A stretch of 64,000 nt of DNA from an uncultured Clostridia bacterium. Its GTDB lineage: Bacteria; Bacillota; Clostridia; Monoglobales; Monoglobaceae. This document shows positions 25,780-34,427 of the stretch, piece after piece. Under the pieces are notes generated by a model that was given only the letters and a program-made list of their open reading frames with translations, had not been told where the DNA came from and made no database searches. The position numbers and the translations under genes are program-made. Numbering within the stretch: the first letter of the stretch is position 1; each line of letters begins with the position of its first letter. The stretch is from positions 1 through 64,000 of the forward strand of contig CAJTWN010000003.1 in assembly GCA_910580105.1 (NCBI GenBank). The letters are read 5' to 3'.

Positions 25780-26982
25780 TTACAGACTTTGGGCAAAATC
25801 GCGCCCATAATTTTGGGCATTTTCCAAATCATCCGCAGAGGGGACAAAGATGGTCTTGCAGCCGTCTCCAAAAAGATTCATCTTCAGGCCGCTCAGCCGG
25901 GCGGACAAATTCGGGATAGCCTCACCGCTCCAGCCATAGGAACCAAAGACGAGAACCGGCTTCTTTTTGTTATTGATGGCGTCCACATGAGCAAGAAGCT
26001 GCCAAACGGGTGCCACTGCATCCCCGTTAATGGTGGGGGAACCAATTGCAAAAGCGTCTGACCCGTTCAGCGCCGCCGCAAGATCTCCCATATCATGGTG
26101 GTTGAGATTATAAAGGGGACAGTCCGCATCCGGAATGACCGAAAGGATCCCCTCGCGGATTGCCCGTGCAAGTTTTCTGGTATTGCCATAAGCCGTACAG
26201 TAAAACAACGGTATGGTCTTTTTCTCGTTCTGCCGGGGCTGGCTCCACTCGGCATATTTCTCCATCACATAAGAAATCCGGCCCTTCCGGGTAAGCACCG
26301 GGCCATGGCTTGTACAGATATAAGAGATAGAAAGGTCTTCTATCTTTTCCAGGCCCTTTAACACATAAGGCTTAAACGGACCAAAGATGGCATCGTAATA
26401 TCCTTTAAAGGCAGCTTCGTACTTCTCCGGATAAACGGTGTTATAATCAAATACATAGGGTTCACAATAATGTGCGCCGAAAAAGTCACAGGGGAACAAG
26501 GTCTTTTCCTCTTCGCACCATGTGAACATGGAATCCGGCCAATGCAGGAAAGGCGCGTTGATGAAGGACAGGGTCTTGCCGCCCAAATCCAGCTGATCGC
26601 CGTCCTTTACTGTCTGTACCTGTAAATCCGAATGATTGGTGATGTTTTTGAGATACAGCGCACCTGCACGGCTGGCCACAATGGCCGCATTGCTGCACAG
26701 CGGCAGAAGCCTTGCCAATGCGCCGGAATGGTCCGGTTCGCAGTGGTTCAAAATGATATAATCAATCTCCGCAGGGTCAATCACCTCGCGGATATTTTCA
26801 AGATACTGTTCAAAGTAGGTGTCATGGCACACTTCGATCAGAGCCGTCTTTTCTGTGCCTTTGACCAGATAGGAATTATAGGTGGTCCCATATTCCGTCT
26901 TCATCACAATGTCAAATATCCGCATCGCCGGGTTCATTGCCCCCACCGAATAGATACTGCCCGTTACTTTGTTTGCAGACAT
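25780..26982 (-). CDS. fprA: Flavodiiron protein (FprA, A-type flavoprotein)
   Basis: A 400-residue oxygen or nitric oxide reductase of anaerobes. The N-terminal metallo-beta-lactamase-like domain (to about 250) has the diiron ligands His80, Glu82, Asp84 (NHCEPDHSGAL), a later His-containing LHWPDSMF and Asp in PCDFFGAHY, and His in TSHGP. The C-terminal flavodoxin domain (about 255-400) has the FMN loop TAYGNTRKLA and GSYGWSG. It starts 3 nt after the rubredoxin stop with GGAGG 8 nt before its ATG, so the electron donor and the reductase are made together. Regulation by the divergent Crp/Fnr gene is likely. Confidence 0.93.
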   Translation of the reverse strand: MSANKVTGSIYSVGAMNPAMRIFDIVMKTEYGTTYNSYLVKGTEKTALIEVCHDTYFEQYLENIREVIDPAEIDYIILNHCEPDHSGALARLLPLCSNAAIVASRAGALYLKNITNHSDLQVQTVKDGDQLDLGGKTLSFINAPFLHWPDSMFTWCEEEKTLFPCDFFGAHYCEPYVFDYNTVYPEKYEAAFKGYYDAIFGPFKPYVLKGLEKIEDLSISYICTSHGPVLTRKGRISYVMEKYAEWSQPRQNEKKTIPLFYCTAYGNTRKLARAIREGILSVIPDADCPLYNLNHHDMGDLAAALNGSDAFAIGSPTINGDAVAPVWQLLAHVDAINNKKKPVLVFGSYGWSGEAIPNLSARLSGLKMNLFGDGCKTIFVPSADDLENAQNYGRDFAQSL

Positions 26983-26985
26983 GAA

Positions 26986-27144
26986 TTATTCCTCCTCAAA
27001 CTGATCCTTGCCAACGCCGCAGAGAGGACAAACAAAATCATCAGGTACATCTTCCCAGACAGTTCCCGGAGCAACCCCTGCATCCGGCGCACCTTCAGCC
27101 TCGTCATACACATAACCGCAAACAACACATACATACTTTTTCAT
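26986..27144 (-). CDS. rd: Rubredoxin
   Basis: A 52-residue rubredoxin with both CxxCG knuckles (CVVCGY near 6-9, CPLCGVGKDQF near 39-42) and the usual YDEAEGAPDAGVAPGT loop. It carries one iron and passes electrons to the flavodiiron protein encoded 3 nt downstream. The ATG at 27144 follows GGAGG by 9 nt; the much longer ORF in this frame is not real, since it runs through the promoter. Confidence 0.95.
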   Translation of the reverse strand: MKKYVCVVCGYVYDEAEGAPDAGVAPGTVWEDVPDDFVCPLCGVGKDQFEEE

Positions 27145-27198
27145 ATTCAATGACCTCCAATGTTTTTTTATTTTTAGTATTGACATTTTCTTTGTTTT

Positions 27199-27204
27199 AT
27201 CATA
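27199..27204 (-). promoter_or_regulatory. Putative -10 of the rd-fprA operon
   Basis: TATGAT on the minus strand, with no recognisable -35 at 16-18 nt. Predicted start near 27192. The Crp/Fnr palindrome centre then lies at -41.5, the class II activator position. Confidence 0.5.
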
Positions 27205-27225
27205 CCATAGAGCCACCACAAAAAC

Positions 27226-27241
27226 TGTTGCATTTGCAACA
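27226..27241. promoter_or_regulatory. Crp/Fnr-type operator palindrome
   Basis: TGTTGCA-TT-TGCAACA, two perfect 7-bp arms, lies between rubredoxin and the regulator, 15 nt before the regulator's ATG. It would block the regulator's own expression while activating rd-fprA. Confidence 0.65.
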
Positions 27242-27256
27242 AAAGAAGGGGATAAC

Positions 27257-27925
27257 ATGAAAAAATTTACAACCGGACTGTTTTTTGGTGTAGAGACCGG
27301 AGCGTACCAACAGATGCTGACCTGTTTTGACGCAAAAGAGAAAACATACCAACCCGGAAACATCATCTGTGATTTTTCCGATACCAAAGATATTCTCGGC
27401 ATTCTGAAAAGCGGTTCGGCAGAAACAGTAAGTGTTGACGAATTCGGCAACCGTACCATCCTTGAAACTTTAACGGCAGGAAACGTCTTTGGCTGGCCGC
27501 TGTCCGCCGTATACAGGGATGACAGCCTGATGGTCGTCTGCGAGAAACCGTGCAGCGTCCTTTTCATCCACTATCAGCATATCATCAAACGCTGTGAAAA
27601 AGCCTGCGAACACCACAGCAGACTGGTGGAAAACCTGCTGCGGATGATGTCCGAGAAAAATGCCTACCTCGGATTCCGGGTCAAAGTACTCAGCGGACGC
27701 AGTATCCGGGAAAAATTGCTCTGTTATTTCCGGTTCATGGCGGCTGAAAATGACGGCAACGCCTTCCAGCTGCCCTTTTCCATGAGTTCCCTGGCAGACT
27801 ATATCTGCTGTGACCGCAGCGCAATGATGCGGGAACTGAAAAAAATGCGGGAAGAAGGCCTTATCCGCGTGGACAGGCGCAGGATCACCTTTTCTTCTTC
27901 ACTTCCTTCATCCTATACCTCCTGA
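27257..27925 (+). CDS. Crp/Fnr-family transcription regulator
   Basis: A 222-residue regulator with an N-terminal cyclic-nucleotide-binding-type beta-barrel (about 20-115), a long dimer helix, and a C-terminal winged helix (SMSSLADYICCDRSAMMRELKKMREEGLI, about 172-200). No four-cysteine FNR cluster pattern is present at the N-terminus, although scattered cysteines (for example CFDAKE, CEKPC, CEKACEHH) exist. The arginine-serine cAMP motif of Crp is not seen. Being divergent from rubredoxin and the flavodiiron protein, it probably senses oxygen or nitric oxide stress, perhaps through heme as in HcpR or DNR. GAAGGGG 6 nt before the ATG supports the start. Confidence 0.85.
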   Translation: MKKFTTGLFFGVETGAYQQMLTCFDAKEKTYQPGNIICDFSDTKDILGILKSGSAETVSVDEFGNRTILETLTAGNVFGWPLSAVYRDDSLMVVCEKPCSVLFIHYQHIIKRCEKACEHHSRLVENLLRMMSEKNAYLGFRVKVLSGRSIREKLLCYFRFMAAENDGNAFQLPFSMSSLADYICCDRSAMMRELKKMREEGLIRVDRRRITFSSSLPSSYTS

Positions 27926-28049
27926 AAAGCTTTTTGTCTGCATCCGGCAAATTTTTTCTATCCGAAAGGTATCGGTATAAATTCTCCGGCACCGGGCAAA
28001 GCTGGAAGTAGGAAATCGTGAATAATTCATGAACAACCTTCTGTTTTTA

Positions 28050-28077
28050 TTGACAAATTTCCAAGCTATGCTATAAT
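28050..28077 (+). promoter_or_regulatory. Promoter of the LCP gene
   Basis: TTGACA (28050-28055), 16-nt spacer, TATAAT (28072-28077). The predicted start near 28084 lies downstream of the first in-frame ATG (28080), ruling that ATG out. Confidence 0.85.
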
Positions 28078-28115
28078 TTATGACAGGAAACAAAATGAGA
28101 AAGGTAAAGCACAGA

Positions 28116-29234
28116 ATGAGCAAAAAATTTACGGCCTGGTCACTCTTTTTGGCTGTGGTCTTTATGATAGGTTCCACCCTGCTGGGCACTGCCGCCGCCA
28201 AGCGGATATCCAGTATTGAATTCGGTCAGAACGTCATGGTTGAAGGTCTGGAAAGTGAAAAAGACACCCTCGGCCTGGTGAACTTTCTTCTCATCGGCGT
28301 TGATGCCGAAGGTGACCGCAGTGATACCATTATGCTATTCTCTGTCGATGGTTATTCCAAGCGGATTAACATTCTGTCCATTCCCCGTGACACACGGGTT
28401 CAGTTCGGCAGCAACTATGAAAAGATCAATGCCTCCATCGCCATCGGGAAACAGGAGGTGGCGGCCGGACGTCTGAACGAACCGGAAGAATTGTTAATCC
28501 AAAAGGTCAAAAATCTGACCGGGCTTCCCATTGATTATTTTGTCAGTGTGGACTTCAACGGATTTATGGAAATCATCGATGCCCTGGACGGCGTTGAATT
28601 TAACGTCCCCTATGACATGGATTATGACGACCCGGTACAGGGGCTGCATATTCATCTGGAGGCAGGGCAGCAGCATTTAAGCGGCAAGCAGGCCCATGAT
28701 TTTGTCCGTTTCCGCCACAACAACGATATGTCCGCTCCCGGTGAATATATTATGGGCGATGTGGGACGTATTTATTGGCAGCAGACCTTCATGAAGGAGC
28801 TGATTGCTCAAAAACTTGCGCCCCAGTATCTCGCACGGATTAATAGTATTTTTGAAGTCATCAACCGAAACGTCCGGACCAATTTCACCATGCAGGATTT
28901 GCTGAAATATGTGTCTTTTATCGAAGAAATTGACCCGGCTTCCATCAAGTCCTACCGGATTGCAGGCGAAGACCAGTATATCAACGGCGTATCCTACTAT
29001 ATTTATGACGGAGACGGGACGACGAAACTGATTCACGATGTATTCCTCCCCCGATCTGAAGCGGAATGGCAGGAAGAGCAGGCAAAAAAAGCAGCGGAAG
29101 CCACCGCCACCCCGGCGCCGACAGATCAGAAAAAGGACAGTATACAGACAAATGCGTCTGCAAACAAACAATCAAACAACAAAACAACCACAGCCGACAA
29201 AAGCGGCAGCGGAATGAAAATAGACGAAAGATAA
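28116..29234 (+). CDS. LCP family (LytR-CpsA-Psr) protein
   Basis: A 372-residue membrane-anchored enzyme that joins undecaprenyl-linked glycopolymers to peptidoglycan. After a short basic N-terminus there is one membrane segment (about 6-28), then the LCP domain: LLIGVDAEGDRSDTIML, ILSIPRDTRV, the KINASIAIG loop, and FVRFRHNNDM, with the arginines and aspartates that bind the pyrophosphate lipid. The C-terminal 45 residues are a disordered Ala/Thr/Lys/Asn-rich tail. The promoter excludes the first ATG; the ATG at 28116 has GAGAAAGG upstream, although the one at 28095 remains possible. Confidence 0.88.
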   Translation: MSKKFTAWSLFLAVVFMIGSTLLGTAAAKRISSIEFGQNVMVEGLESEKDTLGLVNFLLIGVDAEGDRSDTIMLFSVDGYSKRINILSIPRDTRVQFGSNYEKINASIAIGKQEVAAGRLNEPEELLIQKVKNLTGLPIDYFVSVDFNGFMEIIDALDGVEFNVPYDMDYDDPVQGLHIHLEAGQQHLSGKQAHDFVRFRHNNDMSAPGEYIMGDVGRIYWQQTFMKELIAQKLAPQYLARINSIFEVINRNVRTNFTMQDLLKYVSFIEEIDPASIKSYRIAGEDQYINGVSYYIYDGDGTTKLIHDVFLPRSEAEWQEEQAKKAAEATATPAPTDQKKDSIQTNASANKQSNNKTTTADKSGSGMKIDER

Positions 29235-29270
29235 CAGAGGTGTTGGCAATTTTCCACACCTCTGTTTTGT
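29233..29270 (+). terminator. Terminator after the LCP gene
   Basis: 11-bp stem (29233-29243 with 29256-29266) and a TTTTG tail. It overlaps the LCP stop codon and lies just before the next gene's ribosome binding site. Confidence 0.75.
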
Positions 29271-29289
29271 TCAAAAGGAGGATATTCAT

Positions 29290-30867
29290 ATGAAAAAACT
29301 GTTACATTTCCTTCTGGCGGCGGTTATTGCTGCCACCGGCATGTCCATCTTTGCAGAAGACACTCCGGACATCATCTATGGCGTTCAAGTCATGGTTGAC
29401 GGTGAAAAAGTTGATTTTCCGGACCAGCAGCCCCTTATTGCAGACGACCGGACCCTTGTCCCCGTCCGCGGCGTATTTGAAAAACTGGGCGCCAAGGTTT
29501 CCTATTTGGAAGAGAGCGAAAGTGTACAAATTATCTATGAAACAATCACAATCAATTTTCCTATTGGCAGCAAGACGGTTTCGGTCACCAAGGACGGAAA
29601 GACGGAATCCAAGACTCTGGACACAGCAACCCTGCTGATCGCAGACCGCACCATGGTTCCCCTGCGTTTTGCCGCCCAAACCATCGGCGCCAGCGTCCTT
29701 TGGGATGAAGAAACAAAGACCGTCACCATCGAGACAAAAGAACAGACACCGATACCGCCCGAAGACGAACCGGGTAAAATCCAACCGGCATACCGCGTTT
29801 CTTCCGGCAGGAACAATCTTGCTGCCGTAAAAGATGACGGCACTGTTTGGGTGCAGGGAAAAGGGGACAGCGGACAGTTGGGCGGCCTTTCCTCCTCCGG
29901 CACACCGGTTCGGATACAGGGAATTGACGGGGCAATCGCCGTTGCCTGCGGAAAAAACACCATCTATGCCCTGCGCAGCGACGGGACGGTTTGGAGCTGG
30001 GGGAGCAACACAAATGGCGCTCTCGGCACCGGAACGGATGCAGAGAATACCGCTGTACCTATACAGGTAAAGAACCTTCCGGAAATTACAGCCATTTCCG
30101 CCGGAGAAGCCCACATCCTTGCCCTGGACAAACAGGGTAATGTTTATGCCTGGGGCAGCAACCGCCGGGGACAGTTGGGCGTTGGCGACACCGAAAACCG
30201 CAGCGTTCCGGTTTTGATTGATTCTCTGAAAAAAGTTACGGCCATTTCTGCCGGAACCGACCACAGCTGTGCTGTGACAGGCGGTGAGGTATACACCTGG
30301 GGCGGAAATGGTTATCAGCAGCTGGGCGGACGCAAAAATGCAAATTATGTCACCACGCCGCAAAATATCCGTACCGTCACAAAGATTGTAGATATAAAAG
30401 CCGGAGGCACGTTCACCCTGGCGGTACGCTCTGACGGGAGCATCTATGAATGGGGAACTGTTTATGTGGGTGAACTGGGTTCTGAGGATGAAAAGGACAT
30501 TGCAGACAGCGAAGGGAATTTCCTTATAGAAGAACCCATGAAGCTTCAATACATCTATCAGGAGGAAGAAAACGGCCCCTATATGGCCCGCGTATTGACC
30601 AAGCCGGAAGTTTTGGCCTGCGGAGACAGACATGCAGCCGCAATCAAAGACGGCACAATCTATGCCTGGGGCGACAGTGCACTGTTTAAGCCCCGTGACA
30701 AATCCCAAACCCTGCGCGTACACGCTTTCCCCTATGGCGGCAGTGACAGCTACACCGCTGTTTATACCGGCAGGGAGCGGGAACTTTTCGCTCTGGATGA
30801 TGCAAAACAACTTTGGAAAATTGATACGGCTCTGGGAAAAGAAAGAATTCTTGACCTTTCAAAATAA
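29290..30867 (+). CDS. Exported copper-amine-oxidase-N stalk plus RCC1-repeat protein
   Basis: A 525-residue exported protein. Signal peptide 1-22; a copper amine oxidase N-terminal-type domain at about 28-150 (the IADDRTLVPVRGVFEKLGA and IADRTMVPLRFAAQTIGA pair, which despite its name is a wall-associated fold common in Clostridia); a proline-rich linker; then about six RCC1/BLIP-II-type beta-propeller blades (DGTVWSWGSNTNGALGTG, GNVYAWGSNRRGQLGVG and others) to the end. One blade has an insertion around 395-445. AAAAGGAGG lies 8 nt before the ATG. Role unknown; propellers of this kind bind proteins, and the LCP gene just before it hints at a cell-envelope function. Confidence 0.85.
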   Translation: MKKLLHFLLAAVIAATGMSIFAEDTPDIIYGVQVMVDGEKVDFPDQQPLIADDRTLVPVRGVFEKLGAKVSYLEESESVQIIYETITINFPIGSKTVSVTKDGKTESKTLDTATLLIADRTMVPLRFAAQTIGASVLWDEETKTVTIETKEQTPIPPEDEPGKIQPAYRVSSGRNNLAAVKDDGTVWVQGKGDSGQLGGLSSSGTPVRIQGIDGAIAVACGKNTIYALRSDGTVWSWGSNTNGALGTGTDAENTAVPIQVKNLPEITAISAGEAHILALDKQGNVYAWGSNRRGQLGVGDTENRSVPVLIDSLKKVTAISAGTDHSCAVTGGEVYTWGGNGYQQLGGRKNANYVTTPQNIRTVTKIVDIKAGGTFTLAVRSDGSIYEWGTVYVGELGSEDEKDIADSEGNFLIEEPMKLQYIYQEEENGPYMARVLTKPEVLACGDRHAAAIKDGTIYAWGDSALFKPRDKSQTLRVHAFPYGGSDSYTAVYTGRERELFALDDAKQLWKIDTALGKERILDLSK

Positions 30868-30878
30868 ATCAATAAAAG

Positions 30879-30911
30879 AACGCCCTCCTTCCACCATGGA
30901 AGGAGGGCGTT
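30879..30911. terminator. Bidirectional terminator
   Basis: Perfect 14-bp stem (30879-30892 with 30898-30911) between convergent genes, 12 nt after the RCC1 stop and 16 nt before the SLOG gene stop. Confidence 0.8.
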
Positions 30912-30926
30912 CTGCTTTTGCATTTT

Positions 30927-31403
30927 CTATTCAGGCTGATACAGACTGACAATCTGGCAGTCCTTTTTCACTGCATAACGGACGGTATAGGCAGTACCGC
31001 CGGTGGCCCCATACAAATAACTGATACAATAGGCGCTTTCGTCCACCATCCGCCGGTTGCGGCTCTGCATACAGCCGTTATAATAATGATCCGATACATA
31101 TACCACCGAATCCGCCATTGCAAGGATTTCTTCATATTCCTTCCGGGCCGCCGCATTCCAGGAACGTGCCTGTTCTTTGCAAGGCAAAAACAGGCACAGC
31201 TGTATCTCCGGGTTCTCTGCCCGGCAGGCAATGACTGCTCTCTCTGCAAGTGTATCAAACCCCATGGCACCGCCGCAGCAAAATCGTGTGACTCCCAGCT
31301 CTATCATATCCAACACTGCCTGATGCAGCTGTTGCGGCAGCCATTCCATATGTTCTTTGGGTATTCTTCTATGTCCGGTAAAACAACAGGTCTTTTCTTT
31401 CAT
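30927..31403 (-). CDS. SLOG-family (DUF1273/YpsA-like) protein
   Basis: A 158-residue nucleotide-binding-type Rossmann protein. The family signature CCFTGHRRIP is at the start and CCGGAMGFDTLAERAV near 43-58; the C-terminus has a Gly-rich TGGTAYTV loop. The ATG at 31403 lies 7 nt after AAGGGG and is preferred over an upstream TTG. Relatives include YpsA and LOG-like enzymes; precise ligand and function are unknown. Single gene between two terminators. Confidence 0.8.
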   Translation of the reverse strand: MKEKTCCFTGHRRIPKEHMEWLPQQLHQAVLDMIELGVTRFCCGGAMGFDTLAERAVIACRAENPEIQLCLFLPCKEQARSWNAAARKEYEEILAMADSVVYVSDHYYNGCMQSRNRRMVDESAYCISYLYGATGGTAYTVRYAVKKDCQIVSLYQPE

Positions 31404-31755
31404 CTCTCCACCCCTTACCAAACAAGTATACTATACCAGCCCCTATTGTGCAAGAAAAAAATCGGCCGCTGATACACAGCGGCCGATGTATGTGCCAATA
31501 AACTCCAGCATACAAAAAATTCATTACAAATTAACCGCCGTTCCCGGTTCTGCCATCCCCTTTCCGGCTGGCATAGAAATAAAATTTTTTACAGCTTTAC
31601 GAGTTCTTTAACAATCTGTTGTCATGCCTATGGCGAAAAATCATTTCAAATTCATATAAGTCGGCACCCTTACATAAGCGCCGTTCCTCTGGGTTAATTC
31701 CATCAAAGAAACCATCCGAAAAATTTTCTTTCTTCCACACAGACGAAAGTCTGTA
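31404..31755 (-). other. Gap with a possible gene fragment
   Basis: The minus-strand frame of the phosphorylase continues open beyond its stop (31755 down to a TAA at 31597), reading WKKENFSDGFFDGINPEERR and LYEFEMIFRHRHDNRLLKNS. The composition is protein-like, but there is no start codon, so it may be a truncated gene or an extension lost through a stop mutation. Nothing else beyond the terminator. Confidence 0.3.
31455..31487 (-). terminator. Terminator, minus direction
   Basis: Perfect 11-bp stem (31461-31471 with 31477-31487) followed on the minus strand by TTTTTTCTTG. Confidence 0.75.
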
Positions 31756-32520
31756 TTATTTGCTTGTTATGTAATCGGCAAGCAACAATGCAATTTCAAA
31801 ATGATCTGCATCATGCTGCGTTCCTTTATACTGCTTATCTCCATTTCTGAACAAATGTTCCGGCGCATCCAGTAAATCACCACAGGTAAGAAACATATAT
31901 AAATCTAAATCTCTAAAATCGCACATCGCTTGTATAGCCGAGCACTCCATTTCTACGGATATACAGCCATCAGCTTTTCTTTTTTCAAAGTTGTTGATTG
32001 TTTCCCTGTAAAAAGCATCTGTTGTCCACGTTTTTCCTTTAACAAAGGATATTTTGTTTTCTTCCATAAACTTCGCCACTATATCCGCATTTTTTATCGT
32101 TATATAATCAGCAGCCGGTACATAATGGTACGAGGTCCCTTCATCCCGATATGCTTCCGTGGGAAGCATTACCTTCCCGTGTGCAATCTCTTTGTTAAGA
32201 CATCCGCTTCCACCAAAAACGATATATTTATCCGTTTTGATTTCGGACAACGTGTCTTCAATCGTTGCTACGCAAGCCGGTGCTCCGGCATAAGTCTTTA
32301 AAAAGGCAAACTTCTTCCCTTTATGGCAAAGCTGATATATCGGTAAATTCCCTGTGACAGCCACGGACTGTCCAATTTGTTTTAAATCATAATTATCCTC
32401 TACATACTTTTCAATGATGTGTGAAAAGGTAACGATACAAGCATCAATTACAGGCGCATCTTCTTTGCAATATGGATTTATTTTTGATTCGGATTGATTA
32501 TCAAAACTATCAATGATCAT
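31756..32520 (-). CDS. Nucleoside phosphorylase (uridine phosphorylase-like)
   Basis: A 254-residue PNP/UDP family enzyme that splits nucleosides with phosphate in salvage. Typical features: phosphate loop GAPACVATIED around 78-88, FGGSGCLN, the AYRDEGTSYHY active-site loop near 122, and the ribose-binding SVEMECSA near 189. AGGAGG lies 7 nt before the ATG. Base composition is AT-richer than the flanking housekeeping genes. Whether it prefers uridine or purine nucleosides cannot be told from sequence alone. Confidence 0.85.
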   Translation of the reverse strand: MIIDSFDNQSESKINPYCKEDAPVIDACIVTFSHIIEKYVEDNYDLKQIGQSVAVTGNLPIYQLCHKGKKFAFLKTYAGAPACVATIEDTLSEIKTDKYIVFGGSGCLNKEIAHGKVMLPTEAYRDEGTSYHYVPAADYITIKNADIVAKFMEENKISFVKGKTWTTDAFYRETINNFEKRKADGCISVEMECSAIQAMCDFRDLDLYMFLTCGDLLDAPEHLFRNGDKQYKGTQHDADHFEIALLLADYITSK

Positions 32521-32898
32521 TTTCCATCCTCCTGAACCTCGATTTGTCTCACCAATTATATCAATTTTTGCCCTTTCAAACCATTCTGCTGCTCATACAA
32601 GCTGTTCCGTCCTTTGCACAACGCTTTCATACGCGCCGGCAATCCCCTCATTTCCTTGCACAATCCGGCTTTTGCTTCTTATTATGTATGAAACTCAAAA
32701 ATTTCGCATATAGAATTTTTTCACATCTTAGAACGTTTCAACTGCGAAGCGAGGGATACCCCGCCCCTTTGCTGCAAACCAGATACCTGTCTAAAAATGG
32801 CGAAAAACAGCTTTTCGGGTTATATGCCCATAAAATTGCAAATTGTGTGATTGTCCTTCTTTTCGGTCAGCAAGATAACCACTGTCCGGCATCACCTT
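32521..32898. other. Intergenic stretch without recognisable features
   Basis: About 380 bp upstream of the phosphorylase and downstream of the S41 protease. No ORF with a ribosome binding site and no clear terminator. Nothing further seen. Confidence 0.4.
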
Positions 32899-34407
32899 TT
32901 ATTCTTCAGGAGCAAGGTTCGATAAGGCGGCATTCAGCTGCTCATCCACCACTTTTTTTGCCTCTTTCACCCGGTTCCAAAGCTGGATCTGGGTGGTGAT
33001 ATCCAATGTGCCATAAGAATACAGTCCGGTAATCCGCTGGAAATAACGGACAGCTAAATCCAGCTCTGTATCAAACACATCGTCAATCTCTCCTTTATAA
33101 ATACCAAGCAGAGACAGAAGTTCCTTTGCCGTCTTTACGTCCTCTCCCTGGTCTCCCCAGCGATAGACCGTTCCATAGGAAAATTCATGATAATCTGCCA
33201 TGTCCACCGGCACATACCCATTCTCAACAACCGCATCCGGGACAATTCCCACCTTATGTATATTGTTGCCGCGGGGGGTAAGATAATATGCCGTCGTATA
33301 TTTCATCGCAGCACCGTCCTTCAGAGGTTTGAAATACTGCACCGTCCCCTTGCCATAGGAGGTTTCACCAATCAGGATTGCCTTGTCATTCTCCCGGAGT
33401 GCCGCGGCAAATACCTCTGATGCGCTGGCGCTTTTGCCATCAATCAAAACCACTGTTTCATAGTCCGGATTCCGGCTGTTCTGTGATTTATATACCTGAT
33501 TAAACAGTGCAACTTTGTGGTCTTCTGTTGTAATCAGCGCACCGGGCGGCAGGAACATTTCCGCCATCTTTATGGCCTCTTCCAACACGCCGCCTCCGTT
33601 TCCGCGCACATCGACGATAATCTTCTTAATGCTCTGCGCGTCTGCCGCCTGCATCGCCGCTTTAAATTCGCCGGATGTTTCATCATTAAAAGCGCTCACC
33701 CGGATATAAAACACCTTCTGGCCATTCTGCTCCTTGACCGCATACTGTACCGACGGTGTGAAAATTGTCTCCCTGTACATGGAAAAATGCAGGGATTCTC
33801 CCGTATCCACACGGTATACATCTATCTCCACCAGCGTTGCCGCCGCCCCGCGGAGCAGGGCAAGGGTTTCATCCGCAGAAAGTCCGGAAACATCCATGCC
33901 ATTGATACGTTCAATCAGATCACCCGGCAAAAGCCCCGCCCGCTGGGCAGGTCCGTCCGCCATAACCGATTGGATATATACCCGGTTATCCACTGTTTGG
34001 GACACAATACCAATACCGGCAAATTGGTCGCTCAGCTCCGCCAAAAACTGCTGGGCTTCCTCTTTTGTGAAGTATACAGAGTTCTCGTCAATAGAGGCCA
34101 GAATTCCGCGCATAACCACCTCGTAAAGGGATGGGTCCGCTTTGAGTGCCGCCGTCAGCCCAGCCTCATAAAGACTCTCTCTGGTCACATCTTCATAGCG
34201 CGCATAAAGTCCCAGAAAATCCACAACGGCTTTGACATATGCTGCCGCTTTTTCGCCGCTCTGGGGAGCAGCTGTCTCTGTTTCCGTTGCTTCACTGCTT
34301 TGCGGCACCGCTGTTTCTGCCGCCTCGTCATCTGCAAAAATCGTGCAGGGTGTCAGCAGAAGAATACCGGAAAGCATTGCCGCCAGCCATCTTTTCATAT
34401 TCTGCAT
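32899..34407 (-). CDS. ctp: S41 C-terminal processing peptidase with PDZ and peptidoglycan-binding domain
   Basis: A 502-residue exported serine protease of the CtpA/CtpB type. Signal peptide 1-25, an acidic linker, PDZ domain about 122-200 (GIGIVSQTVDNRVYIQSV, AGLLPGDLIERING), then the S41 core with catalytic Ser328 in SASASEVF and Lys353 in GETSYGKGT, the normal 25-residue spacing. A PG_binding_1 domain (WGDQGEDVKTAKELLSLLGIYKGEIDDVF) follows at about 410-480. The ATG at 34407 has GAGG 7 nt before it and is preferred over two upstream ATGs that overlap the preceding gene. CtpB-like proteases act in sporulation signalling, so a role there is possible. Confidence 0.9.
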   Translation of the reverse strand: MQNMKRWLAAMLSGILLLTPCTIFADDEAAETAVPQSSEATETETAAPQSGEKAAAYVKAVVDFLGLYARYEDVTRESLYEAGLTAALKADPSLYEVVMRGILASIDENSVYFTKEEAQQFLAELSDQFAGIGIVSQTVDNRVYIQSVMADGPAQRAGLLPGDLIERINGMDVSGLSADETLALLRGAAATLVEIDVYRVDTGESLHFSMYRETIFTPSVQYAVKEQNGQKVFYIRVSAFNDETSGEFKAAMQAADAQSIKKIIVDVRGNGGGVLEEAIKMAEMFLPPGALITTEDHKVALFNQVYKSQNSRNPDYETVVLIDGKSASASEVFAAALRENDKAILIGETSYGKGTVQYFKPLKDGAAMKYTTAYYLTPRGNNIHKVGIVPDAVVENGYVPVDMADYHEFSYGTVYRWGDQGEDVKTAKELLSLLGIYKGEIDDVFDTELDLAVRYFQRITGLYSYGTLDITTQIQLWNRVKEAKKVVDEQLNAALSNLAPEE

Positions 34408-34427
34408 ATGTTTTCCTCTTTTCCTCA

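Noticed and set aside
27145..27567. 193-residue ORF ending in rubredoxin
   Set aside because: The extension covers the regulator's promoter and gene in antisense; rubredoxin alone has a good ribosome binding site.
29302..30810. 502-codon minus-strand ORF opposite the RCC1 gene
   Set aside because: Shadow caused by repeated Gly/Trp-rich blades; no start signal.
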